The translations under genes and the position numbers were made by a program. Of a stretch of 64,000 nt of DNA, positions 42,923 through 52,159 are shown in pieces (the first letter of the stretch is position 1; every line of letters starts with the position of its first letter). The notes beneath the pieces were generated by a model. That model was given only the letters and a program-made list of their open reading frames with translations, did not search any database and was not told the origin of the DNA. The stretch comes from Sphingomonas populi (GTDB lineage Bacteria; Pseudomonadota; Alphaproteobacteria; Sphingomonadales; Sphingomonadaceae), in contig NZ_SGIS01000006.1 of the NCBI RefSeq assembly GCF_004208535.1, forward strand, positions 113,977 through 177,976, read 5' to 3'.

Positions 42923-43262
42923 CCGTTCGTCCCGAGCGAAGTCGAGGGACAAGCCCCAAACGCAACGCCCGGAAATGAACCCCGCCGCGGCAAAGCCGCG
43001 TCGTCGGTCGGCGCTGCAGCGCCGCCGGCCGGGCGCGCCTCCGGCTCCGCCGGGCGCGCGATTAGCTTCGCTAATCTCTCGCGCGGCGCGCTCCGTTCGT
43101 CCCGAGCGAAGTCGAGGGACAAGCCCCAAACGCAACGCCCGGAAATGAAGCCCGCCGCGGCAAAGCCGCGTCGTCGGTCGGCGCTGTAGCGCCGCCGGCC
43201 GGGCGTGCCTCCGGCTCCGCCGGGCTTGCGATTAGCTACGCTAATCTCTCGCGCGGCGCGCC
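42923..43262. repeat. Tandem duplication of a 170-bp palindrome-rich unit
   Basis: Copy 1 (42923-43092) and copy 2 (43093-43262) differ at about 7 of 170 positions. Each unit starts with CCGTTCGTCCCGAGCGAAG and contains hairpins CGCGGC-AAA-GCCGCG, GCGCTGCAGCGC and ATTAGC-TTC-GCTAAT. The second copy ends on the ppc stop codon. Confidence 0.9.
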
Positions 43263-45934
43263 TAGCCAGAATTCCTCAACGCCGTAGCGATCGCGTTAAT
43301 CGACAGCAAAATCCCCACCCCGACCCGCTCGTCCTCCTCACCGGCCCGTCGCCGCTTGATCAGCTCGATCTGAAGCATGTTGAGCGGCTCGATATACGGC
43401 AAGCGCAACCGGATCGACGCGTCGAGCGAGGGATGCTTCTCCAGCAGATGCGATTGCCCCGTCGCCGCCAGCAAGGCGTCATACGTCACCTGCCACCCGT
43501 CGCGGATGCGCGGGAAGATCGCCTGCGCGAGCGCGCGGTCCTCGACCAAAGCCGCATAACGTTCGGCGATGCCCATGTCGGACTTGGCGATCACCTGCTC
43601 CATGTTGCCGAGCATCGCCGCGAAGAACGGCCAGCCCTGCGCCATCTCGGCGATCAGCCCTTTGTCCTCGAACGCCGCCAACGCCTGCCCAACGCCGTAC
43701 CAGCCCGGCAGCATCACCCGCGCCTGCGCCCAACTGAACACCCAGGGGATCGCGCGCAGATCCTCGATCTTGTCCGATTTGGTGCGGCTCGCCGGGCGCG
43801 AGCCGATCTTGAGGCCGGCGATCTCGGTCAGCGGCGTCATCTGGCGGAAGAAGGTGCGGAACCCTTCCGTACCGTAGACGAGATCGCGGTACGCGGTGAA
43901 CGCATCCTGCGAGATCCGGTCCATCGCGCTCGCGAACCGCGCCTGATCCGCCGCCGACACCGAAACCGGCTCGAGCGTGGCGAGCAACGTCGCCGCCGTC
44001 ATCGCCTCGAGATTGACCATAGCGCTCTCGCGCGTGCCGTATTTGCCCGCGATCACCTCGCCCTGTTCGGTGATGCGGATGCGGCCCTGCACCGTGCCGT
44101 CGGGCTGCGCGCGGATCGCCGCGAAGGACGAGCCGCCGCCGCGCCCGACCGCACCGCCCCGCCCGTGGAAGAGCTGCATGCCGACGCCGGCCTGCTCGAA
44201 CACCGCTTTCAGCGCGGTCGACGCCTTGCTGAGCGACCAGGTCGAGGTGAGATAGCCGCCGTCCTTGTTCGAATCGGAATAGCCGATCATCACTTCCTGA
44301 AAACCGCGCGCGCGCGTGATCGCGCCGGCTTCGGGCAAGGCGAACCATTCGGTCATGATCTCGGGCGCGGCTTCGAGATCGCCGATCGTCTCGAACAGCG
44401 GCACCGCCATGATCGCGGCGGTAGGCGCGGCGCCCGGACGGTACAGCCCGACTTCCTTCAACAGCACGTTGATCTCGAGCAGGTCTGACACCGACTGCGC
44501 CATCGAGACGATGTAGTTGGTGATGCAGCCCGGCCCGTATTTCGCATGCGCCTCGGCGGCCGCGCGCACGATCGCCAGCTCGCTCTGCGTCTCGTCCGAA
44601 TATTCGGCGAACGGGCTGGTCAGCGGTCTTGCGTTGGACAGTTCGTGCCGCAGCAGCGACACCCGCTGCGATTCGCTCAAGGCCAGGTAATCGTCCTCGA
44701 CCCCCGCCACCTTGAGCAGCTCCGCCACCACGCGCTCATGCACCGCGCTGTTCTGGCGCATGTCGAGCGTGGCGAGGTGGAAGCCGAACGTCTCGACCGC
44801 GCGGATCAGCCGCCCGAGCGCACCCCCGCTCGACAATGCGCCCGCCCCGCCCGCGCGCAACGCCCGCGCGATGGCAACGAGATCGGAGCGCAGCGCCTGC
44901 GGATCGGGATACGGCTCACCCTTCACGCTCGCCGGACGCGCCGCCGGCTTGCCGGTCAGCTTGAGATGCGTCGCCGCCAGCCGCGCGTAAATGCCGGTCA
45001 GCGCGCGTCGATACGGCTCGTCGCTTCGGCTCAGCCCGGTGTCGCCGCTCGCCTCGGCCAGCGCCAGCACCGATTCCTCGACGCTCGCCAGTTCGCTCGA
45101 AATCGACAGTTCGGCGCCGAGTTCGCTCAGCGCCTCCAGATAGAAGCCGATCACCGCCTCGCACGATCGCCCGAGCGCGGTACGCAGCGAGTCGGCGGTG
45201 ACGAACGGATTGCCGTCGCGGTCGCCGCCGATCCAGCTTCCCGGCCGCAGGAAGCTCGGCGCGCGCTCGCCCAGCGCCCGGTCCCAACGCTGGTACAAGG
45301 CGGGCAGCGCGGGCAGGAACACGTCGCGCAGATAGCTGAGCGCAGTCTCGACCTCGTCGGTGACGTATAGCCGCTCGCGCCGCAGCACGCGCGTCTGCCA
45401 CAGAAGCGCGATCTGTCGGTAGATCGCCTCCTCGACATCGTCGCCATCGGGCGTCTCGGCGAGGCCGGCGTCCTTCAGCGCCATCAGCTCGGCGATGCGA
45501 TTGCGGTGGTCGATCATCGACTTGCGCCGCACTTCGGTCGGGTGCGCGGTCAGCACCGGCACGATCAGCGCATGGTCGAGCAGCGCCATCACCGCGCCCT
45601 TGTCGATCCCCTCCTCGGCCAGCCGCGCGAGCGCGGAGGCGACATCGGCGCCCTTCTCGGCGGCGACACCGTGGCGATCCTCGGCGAGATTGGCGAGCAT
45701 CGAGAACAGCATGAACCCGCGCACGAAATCAAGCGTCTCGTCGAGGCTGAGGCTGCCGAGGCCAAGATCGACCTCACCCCCCGCGACGCCGCGATGCCGG
45801 TCAACCGAGGCGGCGCGGATATACTCCGTCCGCTTGAACAGCATCTCGCCGCCATAGGCACGGATGACGTCGCCGAGCAGCTTGCCCAGGAAGCGGACGT
45901 CGGGGTTGTTCGCGATCGAGGGAAGCTCAGCCAT
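43262..45934 (-). CDS. ppc: Phosphoenolpyruvate carboxylase
   Basis: This 890-residue anaplerotic enzyme makes oxaloacetate from phosphoenolpyruvate and bicarbonate. Catalytic motifs are VLTAHPTEVRRKS (His), GYSDSNKDGG and FHGRGGAVGRGGG, with the allosteric C-terminal end LRNSG. ATG 45934 (MAELPSIANNPDVRFLG) matches the usual sphingomonad N-terminus; ATG 45997 would add 21 residues. Its stop codon lies at the edge of the 170-bp tandem repeat. Confidence 0.95.
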   Translation of the reverse strand: MAELPSIANNPDVRFLGKLLGDVIRAYGGEMLFKRTEYIRAASVDRHRGVAGGEVDLGLGSLSLDETLDFVRGFMLFSMLANLAEDRHGVAAEKGADVASALARLAEEGIDKGAVMALLDHALIVPVLTAHPTEVRRKSMIDHRNRIAELMALKDAGLAETPDGDDVEEAIYRQIALLWQTRVLRRERLYVTDEVETALSYLRDVFLPALPALYQRWDRALGERAPSFLRPGSWIGGDRDGNPFVTADSLRTALGRSCEAVIGFYLEALSELGAELSISSELASVEESVLALAEASGDTGLSRSDEPYRRALTGIYARLAATHLKLTGKPAARPASVKGEPYPDPQALRSDLVAIARALRAGGAGALSSGGALGRLIRAVETFGFHLATLDMRQNSAVHERVVAELLKVAGVEDDYLALSESQRVSLLRHELSNARPLTSPFAEYSDETQSELAIVRAAAEAHAKYGPGCITNYIVSMAQSVSDLLEINVLLKEVGLYRPGAAPTAAIMAVPLFETIGDLEAAPEIMTEWFALPEAGAITRARGFQEVMIGYSDSNKDGGYLTSTWSLSKASTALKAVFEQAGVGMQLFHGRGGAVGRGGGSSFAAIRAQPDGTVQGRIRITEQGEVIAGKYGTRESAMVNLEAMTAATLLATLEPVSVSAADQARFASAMDRISQDAFTAYRDLVYGTEGFRTFFRQMTPLTEIAGLKIGSRPASRTKSDKIEDLRAIPWVFSWAQARVMLPGWYGVGQALAAFEDKGLIAEMAQGWPFFAAMLGNMEQVIAKSDMGIAERYAALVEDRALAQAIFPRIRDGWQVTYDALLAATGQSHLLEKHPSLDASIRLRLPYIEPLNMLQIELIKRRRAGEEDERVGVGILLSINAIATALRNSG

Positions 45935-46051
45935 GCGGCGATGCTGCATCGCGGCGAGCAAGCGGTCAAGCGCCGTAATCCTCCCCCAATCGACCATCTT
46001 GCCGCCATGTTCGGCGGCGATGCTCGGCGCAACACCATGCGAGGGCCAGCG

Positions 46052-46342
46052 ATGCTCGGACTGATGGCGATGTTCCTGCAAGCCGCGCCCGGATCGGCCG
46101 ACCCGCCGCCACTGGCGACCGGCCGATCCGCGCCCTGCCCGACCGACGCGAACGGCGATATCGTCGTCTGCGGCCGGCAGGGCCGCGACGAGAGCTACCG
46201 CCTGCGCCCGCTCCCCGAACGGTACGTCGAGGATCGCCAGTTTCGCCTCAAACTCCCCGGCGGCAGCACGATCTCACCGCACGCCGATCAGGGCCGGCTT
46301 GGCGAGGTGCAGGCAAAGGTGACGCTCAAGATACCGTTCTGA
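46052..46342 (+). CDS. Small exported protein of unknown function
   Basis: A 96-residue protein with a short signal-like N-terminus (MLGLMAMFLQAAPGSA), the segment CPTDANGDIVVCGRQG with two Cys, and a basic/polar rest. The CPxxxNGDIVVCG pattern is common in small secreted sphingomonad proteins, but I know no function. ATG 46052 has GAGGG upstream. It lies divergent to ppc. Confidence 0.75.
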   Translation: MLGLMAMFLQAAPGSADPPPLATGRSAPCPTDANGDIVVCGRQGRDESYRLRPLPERYVEDRQFRLKLPGGSTISPHADQGRLGEVQAKVTLKIPF

Positions 46343-46379
46343 GATCAGGCGGATCGCCGCCCGCGAACGTCAGCCGATA

Positions 46380-46985
46380 TCATGAAGGAGACGCCGCGAA
46401 GCGTGTCTCCACCCAGCGCAAGCCCGTTGCAGGTTGCTCGGAATCGGTCTTCGGCGGCGATATCGTAATCTGCTGACGGATCTGGTCACACGCGACGCGA
46501 TCAATTGCGACATTGCCGCTCGATTTGACGATCGAGCAATCGGTCGCGTGCCCTGTCGCGTCAAACAGAACCTCCGCGCGCGCCGGACCTTGGTAGCTGT
46601 CCGGCACACGCGCCAGCAAGACGGTCAAAGCCATCATCGTACCGGACCCCGTGCGCGGCTCGCGCTGATAGGATGTCGCAGTGCGAAACATGCCCGGTAT
46701 CGTACCGCCGCTCGCATCCCGGGCGGGTTCGAACACGGCATAGCGTTTCAGAACCTGGCATGACGCGTCATCGAGTGTTTGCGCCCCGCTGCTTTCGGTC
46801 ACCGTGCAGTCATCGACCTTGCCCGCGTTCGAAATGCGGAGAAGAAAGGAAATCGTTCCGCCATTCGTCTTGCTCAGCACCGCCATCGGAGCGTGCGAGA
46901 TTGCGATCTCGCTGTTCTTCCAGACAGGTGCCTTCGCGGGCGCTTCAATAGCGATTGGCATCAACAGGACCAGAGGAACCAGCAT
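46380..46985 (-). CDS. Exported protein with two TonB-C-terminal-like repeats
   Basis: A 201-residue protein with an N-terminal signal or anchor (MLVPLVLLMPIAIEAPA) and two similar modules (about 38-100 and 130-190). Both have a beta-strand with LL/F, a Cys in DDCTV or TDCSI, an SSG turn and a second Cys (ASCQVL, VACDQI), as in energy-transducer TonB-like domains. There is no long Pro-rich spacer, so it is not a standard TonB. ATG 46985 (GAGG upstream) overlaps the HNH gene end by some nucleotides on the same strand. Confidence 0.75.
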   Translation of the reverse strand: MLVPLVLLMPIAIEAPAKAPVWKNSEIAISHAPMAVLSKTNGGTISFLLRISNAGKVDDCTVTESSGAQTLDDASCQVLKRYAVFEPARDASGGTIPGMFRTATSYQREPRTGSGTMMALTVLLARVPDSYQGPARAEVLFDATGHATDCSIVKSSGNVAIDRVACDQIRQQITISPPKTDSEQPATGLRWVETRFAASPS

Positions 46986-46992
46986 TACCGCC

Positions 46993-47559
46993 TCAAGCCT
47001 CCAGCTCGACATCCCAATACAGCCAGTCCCGCCAGGTAGCATGCAGGAAGTTCGGCGGAAAGCGCCGGCCATGTTCCTGCAACTGCCAGCTCGTCGGGCG
47101 GATCGCCTCGATGTGGAGTGGCATCGCCGCCTGCTTGGGCGTCCGCCCGCCCTTCTTGAGATTACACGGCGCACACGCGGTCGCGACATTCTCCCACGTT
47201 GTCCGCCCGCCCTGCGCGCGCGGGATGATATGGTCGAAGGTCAGGTCGCGCCCGCAGCCGCAATATTGGCATTCGAACTTGTCGCGCAGGAACAGGTTGA
47301 ACCGCGTGAACGCCGGAAACGCGCTCGGCTTCACATATTGTTTCAGCGCGATGACGGACGGCAGCTTGATCCGTGCCGTAGGGCTGCGCACCTCGCGCTC
47401 ATATTCGGCGACGATATCCACGCGATCGAGGAACACCGCCTTGATCGCGGTCTGCCACGGCCAGATGCTCAGCGGATAATAGCTGAGCGGGGTATAATCC
47501 GCATTCAGCACCAGCGCCGGGCAGCTATCCGGGTGGCGGATCAAGTCGGGATGGTACAC
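46993..47559 (-). CDS. HNH endonuclease-family protein
   Basis: A 188-residue protein with a zinc-bound HNH motif: CQYCG, DLTFDHIIPRAQGG and CAPCNLKKGG. This housekeeping-type HNH protein (VLNADYTPLSYYPLS start) is widespread in alphaproteobacteria and not linked to a restriction system here; its role is unclear. The start is GTG 47559 with GAGGGGAA upstream. Confidence 0.92.
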   Translation of the reverse strand: MYHPDLIRHPDSCPALVLNADYTPLSYYPLSIWPWQTAIKAVFLDRVDIVAEYEREVRSPTARIKLPSVIALKQYVKPSAFPAFTRFNLFLRDKFECQYCGCGRDLTFDHIIPRAQGGRTTWENVATACAPCNLKKGGRTPKQAAMPLHIEAIRPTSWQLQEHGRRFPPNFLHATWRDWLYWDVELEA

Positions 47560-47652
47560 TTACGCGTTCCCCTCGCTTCCTTGCGCGGCATTCGCCCACT
47601 AGGATGACGTGGTGATGACAGCACAGCGCGCGACTCGCGGTCAAGAGCCGGT

Positions 47653-48516
47653 GTGAACTTCGTGACCGTAACGCGCTTCGCCCCCAGCCCGACCGGACGG
47701 CTCCACATCGGCCACGCCGCCTCGGCGATCCGCGCGCACGACCATGCGCGCGCCGCCGGCGGGCGCTTCCTGCTGCGCATCGAGGATATCGACGGCACGC
47801 GCAGCCGGCCCGAATTCATCGCCGGCATCGAAGCGGATCTGGAATGGCTCGGGCTGACATGGGATGGCCCGGTGCTGCGCCAATCGACCCGGCTCGACGC
47901 TTATGCGGCGGCGCTCGAAACCTTGCGCGGCATGGGGCTGCTCTATCCGTGCTTCTGCACCCGCGCCGAGATCGCCGCGAGCCTCTCCGCGCCGCACGGC
48001 GGACCGGATGGCCCCCTCTATCCCGGCACCTGTCGCCATCTGTCGGCGGCGGAAGCCTCGTCGCGCTTCGCCGAGCCGCATTGCTGGCGGATCGACATGG
48101 CAACGGCGGTCGCGCGCACCGGCCCGCTTCGCTGGCACGACGCCCGCGCCGGCGACGTCACCGCCGACCCGCTCGCCCACGGCGATGTCGTGCTCGCCCG
48201 CAAGGATGCGCCGGCGAGCTACCACCTCGCCGTGACGATCGACGATTCATGGCAAGGCGTGACCGATATCGTGCGCGGGCAGGATCTGTTCGCCGCCACC
48301 CACGTCCACCGGCTGCTCCAGGCACTGCTCGGCCTGCCGACACCGCGCTACCATCACCATCCCTTGCTCACCGATGCGAACGGCAAGCGCCTCGCCAAGC
48401 GCGACGGCGCGCCCACGCTGGCGGCCTTGCGCGACAGCGGCATCGACGGCGTCGCACTCGCCGACGCGGTGCGCGCGGGGCGGCTCCCCGATGGCAGCGC
48501 CGCCGCGAGCGCCTAG
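47653..48516 (+). CDS. gluQRS: Glutamyl-Q tRNA(Asp) synthetase
   Basis: A 287-residue truncated glutamyl-tRNA synthetase relative that attaches glutamate to queuosine in tRNA-Asp. It has the HIGH-type motif (PSPTGRLHIGHA), zinc-site cysteines (YPCFCTRAE, GTCRHL), and the KMSKS-type loop KRLAKRDG, and lacks an anticodon-binding domain. The start is GTG 47653. The last 25 bp of coding sequence and the following spacer are echoed about 375 bp downstream (48866-48950). Confidence 0.94.
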   Translation: MNFVTVTRFAPSPTGRLHIGHAASAIRAHDHARAAGGRFLLRIEDIDGTRSRPEFIAGIEADLEWLGLTWDGPVLRQSTRLDAYAAALETLRGMGLLYPCFCTRAEIAASLSAPHGGPDGPLYPGTCRHLSAAEASSRFAEPHCWRIDMATAVARTGPLRWHDARAGDVTADPLAHGDVVLARKDAPASYHLAVTIDDSWQGVTDIVRGQDLFAATHVHRLLQALLGLPTPRYHHHPLLTDANGKRLAKRDGAPTLAALRDSGIDGVALADAVRAGRLPDGSAAASA

Positions 48517-48950
48517 ACACGACGCCACGCAACGGATTCCCCCTCCCCGTTCATCCCGAGCGAAGTCGAGGGACGTGCTCCAAGCGCGCCGCGAAGTGTC
48601 TCGACTGCGCTCGACACGAACGGAGGGGGAGCGGTTGTTCGAAGGGTGTCGCACCCGACCGCCAAGCGCGCCAAGCACACCCACCCGCATCGCCGCCGCG
48701 AACACCCGGACATAGCATTATGAAACGCCCCCTCTCCGTTCGTCCCGAGCGCTTCGCGAAGTGTCTCGACTGCGCTCGACACGAACGGTTGGGGGGAGGC
48801 CAGCGAGCCGCAGGCGACTCACGCCCGACGAAGCGCGGCCGACCAAATGCGCGCCGATCGCCCCATTGGCATCGCCGCCGCGAGCGCCTAGATACCCCTT
48901 CACGCAACGGGTGAACCCTTCCCCGTTCGTCCCGAGCGAAGTCGAGGGAC
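48491..48950. repeat. REP cluster and duplicated gluQRS 3' end
   Basis: No gene is seen from 48517 to 49040. The end of gluQRS with the following spacer (48491-48574) recurs with few changes at 48866-48950 (CGCCGCCGCGAGCGCCTAGA core). Between and after lie three palindromic units built on CCGTTC(G/A)TCCCGAGCG...CTCGACACGAACGG (about 48549-48626, 48735-48790, 48924-49000). Confidence 0.75.
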
Positions 48951-49040
48951 AGGCCCCACGCGTTGCGCAGGGTGTCTCGATTTCGCCCGACACGAACGAA
49001 TCGGGAAACGATTGTACCCGGAACTCGAATCTAGGCGCGC

Positions 49041-49277
49041 ATGATGACCTTCCTCTCCATCTTGCTGATCGCGGCGATGATCGCGGTGGTGGTCGTGCTC
49101 ATCCGCGGCCTCGCCACCTTCCTGCTCAACGCCAGCGCCGATGCGCGCAGCGGCGAAACCGGGCCGAGCGAATCGGCGCTCAAATCGAACAAGATGATGC
49201 AATATCGCGTGTTCTTTCAGGCGATCGCAGTCTTCATCATAGTGCTGATCCTGTTCATCGGCAGCGCAAGAAGCTGA
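49041..49277 (+). CDS. Small twin-helix membrane protein (HIG1-like)
   Basis: A 78-residue protein with two membrane helices (about 2-27 and 55-75) joined by a polar loop containing SNKMMQYRVFFQA. This pattern is typical of alphaproteobacterial twin-transmembrane proteins related to HIG1, which associate with cytochrome oxidase in other systems. It lies 13 bp before the adenosyltransferase gene and is probably co-transcribed. Either of two Met codons (49041, 49044) can start it. Confidence 0.85.
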   Translation: MMTFLSILLIAAMIAVVVVLIRGLATFLLNASADARSGETGPSESALKSNKMMQYRVFFQAIAVFIIVLILFIGSARS

Positions 49278-49290
49278 TCGGAACCCGCCG

Positions 49291-49860
49291 TTGGTCAAGC
49301 TCAACAAAATCTACACGCGCACCGGCGACGACGGCACCACCGGGCTGGTCGATGGCTCGCGCGTGTCCAAGGCCGATCCGCGCATGGCCGCGATCGGCGA
49401 TGTCGATGAGGCGAACAGCGCGATCGGCCTCGCCGTGATCGCGCTCGGCACCCCGGCGGCGGGCGCGCTCACCCGAATCCAGAACGATCTGTTCGATCTC
49501 GGCGCCGATCTCGCCACGCCGGGCGAGGATTTCACGCCGTCGCAAATGGCGCTGCGCATCGTGCCCGAACAGGTCGCGCGGCTCGAAGCCGAGATCGACG
49601 CGATGAACGACACGCTCGCCCCGCTCACCAGCTTCATCCTGCCCGGCGGAAGTGCTGCCGGCGCGGCGCTCCACCTCGCCCGAGCGATCGTGCGGCGGGC
49701 CGAGCGCACCGCCATCGCGGCGGCGGAAAGCGTTCCGCTCAACCCGGCGGCGCTCGCCTATCTCAACCGGCTTTCGGATTATCTGTTCGTCGCCAGCCGG
49801 TTCGTGAACCAAACGACGGGTGGCGACGTTTTGTGGGTGCCCGGCGGCTCCCGCCAGTAG
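49291..49860 (+). CDS. Cob(I)alamin adenosyltransferase, PduO type
   Basis: This 189-residue ATP:corrinoid adenosyltransferase makes adenosylcobalamin. The N-terminal ATP-binding signature TRTGDDGTTGLVDGSRVSK, the GDVDEANSAIGLA helix and the C-terminal RRAERT...YLNRLSDYLFVASR with active-site Arg/Asp are all present. The start is TTG 49291, the only start fitting the family N-terminus. It stands just before the ergothioneine genes, with no functional link known. Confidence 0.93.
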   Translation: MVKLNKIYTRTGDDGTTGLVDGSRVSKADPRMAAIGDVDEANSAIGLAVIALGTPAAGALTRIQNDLFDLGADLATPGEDFTPSQMALRIVPEQVARLEAEIDAMNDTLAPLTSFILPGGSAAGAALHLARAIVRRAERTAIAAAESVPLNPAALAYLNRLSDYLFVASRFVNQTTGGDVLWVPGGSRQ

Positions 49861-49919
49861 CCGCTCGGTCGCGTGAGGCCGGTTGACAGCCCGGACGACG
49901 CGCCGATATGGAGAACATC

Positions 49920-51179
49920 ATGAGAACGCGGCTGGGCCTGTCTCCGTCCCCAGAGGCGCTGTCCGCGCGGTTCGATGCCGTGCGGGGCTTGAGCGTCGCG
50001 CTGGTCGCGCCGCTGTCGGATGCCGATGCCACCGTTCAGTCGATGGAGGATGCCTCCCCCGCCAAATGGCACCTCGCGCACACCACCTGGTTCTTCGAAA
50101 CCTTCGTGCTGCGCGATTTCGTGAGCGGCTATCAGCGCTTCGACGAGCGCTTCCCGTTCCTGTTCAACAGCTATTACGAGGCCGAGGGCAAGCGCCACAG
50201 CCGCGCGCGGCGCGGCATGGTGACGCGCCCGACGCTCGACGAGGTGCTGGCGTATCGCGCGCATGTCGATGCCGAGATCGGCGCGGCGCTGCCCAATTTG
50301 CCGCACGAAGCGCGCGAGCTGGTGCGGCTTGGCTGCCATCACGAGGAACAGCATCAGGAATTGCTGCTCACCGACATTCTTCACCTGATGTCGGAAAACC
50401 CGCTCGAACCCGCGATCTGGCCGGGCGCGCGCAAGGTTCCGGTCGAGATGCCGGGGCCGGTCGGCTGGATCGAACACGGCGGCGGCGTGGTCGAGATCGG
50501 CCATGACGATCCGCACTTCGCCTTCGATAGCGAGGGGCCGCGCCACAAGTCGCTGCTCACCCCGCACGCCATCGCCGACCGCACCGTCACCAACGGCGAA
50601 TGGGCCGCGTTCATCGCCGACGGCGGCTATGCCGAGCCGCGCCACTGGCTCTCCGACGGCTGGGCATGGGTCAAGGCCGAGGGCATCGCCGCGCCGCTCT
50701 ATTGGGAGCAGCATGACGGCGTCTGGACGCGCTTCGGCCTCGACGGGCGCCGCCCGATCGATCCTGCCGCGCCCGTCACCCATGTCAGCCTCTACGAAGC
50801 CGACGCCTACGCCACCTGGGCCGGCGCGCGCCTGCCGACCGAGTTCGAATGGGAAGCCGCCGCCGCCCGGCACAATGCCGACGGCGGCAACCAGCTCGAC
50901 CACGCCGGCCCGGTTGAGCCGCGCCCGTCGAGTGGCGGCCCGGCGTTCTTCGGCGATGTCTGGGAATGGACCGGCAGCGCGTTCCGCCCCTATCCCGGCT
51001 TCCGTGCCGTCGAGGGCGCGGTTGGCGAATATAATGGCAAGTTCATGAGCGGCCAGTTCGTGCTGCGCGGCGGCTCCTGCGCCACCCCGCGCGGCCACGC
51101 CCGCGCGAGCTACCGCAACTTCTTCTATCCCCACCAGCGCTGGCAGTTCACCGGCGTCCGTCTGGCGAAGGATCTCTGA
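49920..51179 (+). CDS. egtB: Ergothioneine biosynthesis sulfoxide synthase EgtB
   Basis: This 419-residue non-heme iron enzyme joins hercynine and a thiol donor. It has an N-terminal DinB-like domain with the His ligands (KWHLAHTTWF, CHHEEQHQELLLTD) and a C-terminal formylglycine-generating-enzyme-like domain (TNGEWAAFIADGGY, GARLPTEFEWEAAA, GDVWEWTGSAF). ATG 49920 has GGAGA at proper distance; ATG 49908 would place the site inside the gene. Its stop overlaps the egtD start (TGATG). Confidence 0.94.
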   Translation: MRTRLGLSPSPEALSARFDAVRGLSVALVAPLSDADATVQSMEDASPAKWHLAHTTWFFETFVLRDFVSGYQRFDERFPFLFNSYYEAEGKRHSRARRGMVTRPTLDEVLAYRAHVDAEIGAALPNLPHEARELVRLGCHHEEQHQELLLTDILHLMSENPLEPAIWPGARKVPVEMPGPVGWIEHGGGVVEIGHDDPHFAFDSEGPRHKSLLTPHAIADRTVTNGEWAAFIADGGYAEPRHWLSDGWAWVKAEGIAAPLYWEQHDGVWTRFGLDGRRPIDPAAPVTHVSLYEADAYATWAGARLPTEFEWEAAAARHNADGGNQLDHAGPVEPRPSSGGPAFFGDVWEWTGSAFRPYPGFRAVEGAVGEYNGKFMSGQFVLRGGSCATPRGHARASYRNFFYPHQRWQFTGVRLAKDL

Positions 51180-52156
51180 TGCTGAAGCCCGAAATCGAAG
51201 ACGGCCAAGCGAGCCTTGCCGACCCGGCGTTCCGCGCCGACGTGCTGCGCGGCTTCGAAATGCGCCCGCGCGCGATTCCGGCGCGCTGGTTCTATGATCG
51301 GCGCGGCTCGGAACTGTTCGAGGCGATCACCGATCTCCCCGAATATTATCCGACCCGCACCGAAACCGCGATCCTGCGCCGCATCGCCCCAGAGGTGGCC
51401 AAGCTCGCCGGGCCGGGCCGCGCGCTGGTCGAGTTCGGCTCAGGCTCATCGATGAAAACGCCGATCGTGCTGCGCGCGCTCGATCCCTCCGCCTATGTGC
51501 CGATCGACATCTCGGGCGATTTCCTGCGCGAATCCTCCGCCGTCATCGCCGACGCGTTTCCCGGCCTCACCGTGCTGCCGCTCGAGGGCGATTTCCTCCG
51601 CCCGATCGCCCTGCCCGCGCAGATCGCCGATGCACCCAAACTCGGCTTCTTCCCCGGCTCGACGATCGGCAACATGGTGCCGCACGAATCGGTCGATCTC
51701 CTCCGCACGATGAAGGAATCGTTAGGCGAAGGCGCGATGCTGCTGATCGGCATGGACCGAATCAAGGCCCCGGAGGTGCTCGTCGCGGCCTATGACGACG
51801 CCGCCGGCGTCACCGCCGCCTTCAACCGCAACCTGTTGGATCGCATCAACCGCGAACTCGCCGCCGCGCTTCCTGTGGACAACTTTAGCCACGTTGCGCG
51901 CTGGAACGACGACCGCGCCCGCATCGAAATGCACCTCGAAGCACAGGCCGATTGCGCCTTTACGATCGACGGCCACGATTTCACGATGGCCGCCGGCGAG
52001 ACGATCCACACCGAGAACAGCCACAAATACGGCCCCCGCGACGCCCGCGTCCTGCTCCACGCCGGCGGCTGGACGCCGATCGCCGAATGGACCGATCCCG
52101 ACGACCTGTTCGCCGTGATCCTCGCCGAAGCCCAGCCGAGCCGCCTCGCGCCGTAA
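51179..52156 (+). CDS. egtD: L-histidine N-alpha-methyltransferase EgtD
   Basis: This 325-residue SAM-dependent enzyme trimethylates histidine to hercynine, the first step of ergothioneine synthesis. It has RWFYDRRGSELFEAITDLPEYYPTRTE (start of the domain, partly quoted), the SAM motif EFGSGSS, and the C-terminal IHTENSHKYG typical of EgtD. It is translationally coupled to egtB. No egtC, egtA or egtE lies near, so the short EgtB/EgtD route with another lyase is likely. Confidence 0.94.
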   Translation: MLKPEIEDGQASLADPAFRADVLRGFEMRPRAIPARWFYDRRGSELFEAITDLPEYYPTRTETAILRRIAPEVAKLAGPGRALVEFGSGSSMKTPIVLRALDPSAYVPIDISGDFLRESSAVIADAFPGLTVLPLEGDFLRPIALPAQIADAPKLGFFPGSTIGNMVPHESVDLLRTMKESLGEGAMLLIGMDRIKAPEVLVAAYDDAAGVTAAFNRNLLDRINRELAAALPVDNFSHVARWNDDRARIEMHLEAQADCAFTIDGHDFTMAAGETIHTENSHKYGPRDARVLLHAGGWTPIAEWTDPDDLFAVILAEAQPSRLAP

Positions 52157-52159
52157 TCG

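Noticed and set aside
42571..43262. CRISPR array
   Set aside because: Repeats are palindromic, of 50-170 bp and without regular unique spacers; no cas genes are in the window.
46993..47559. HNH protein as part of a restriction or phage-defence system
   Set aside because: No methylase, helicase or defence partner is nearby, and this HNH type is a common housekeeping gene in related bacteria.
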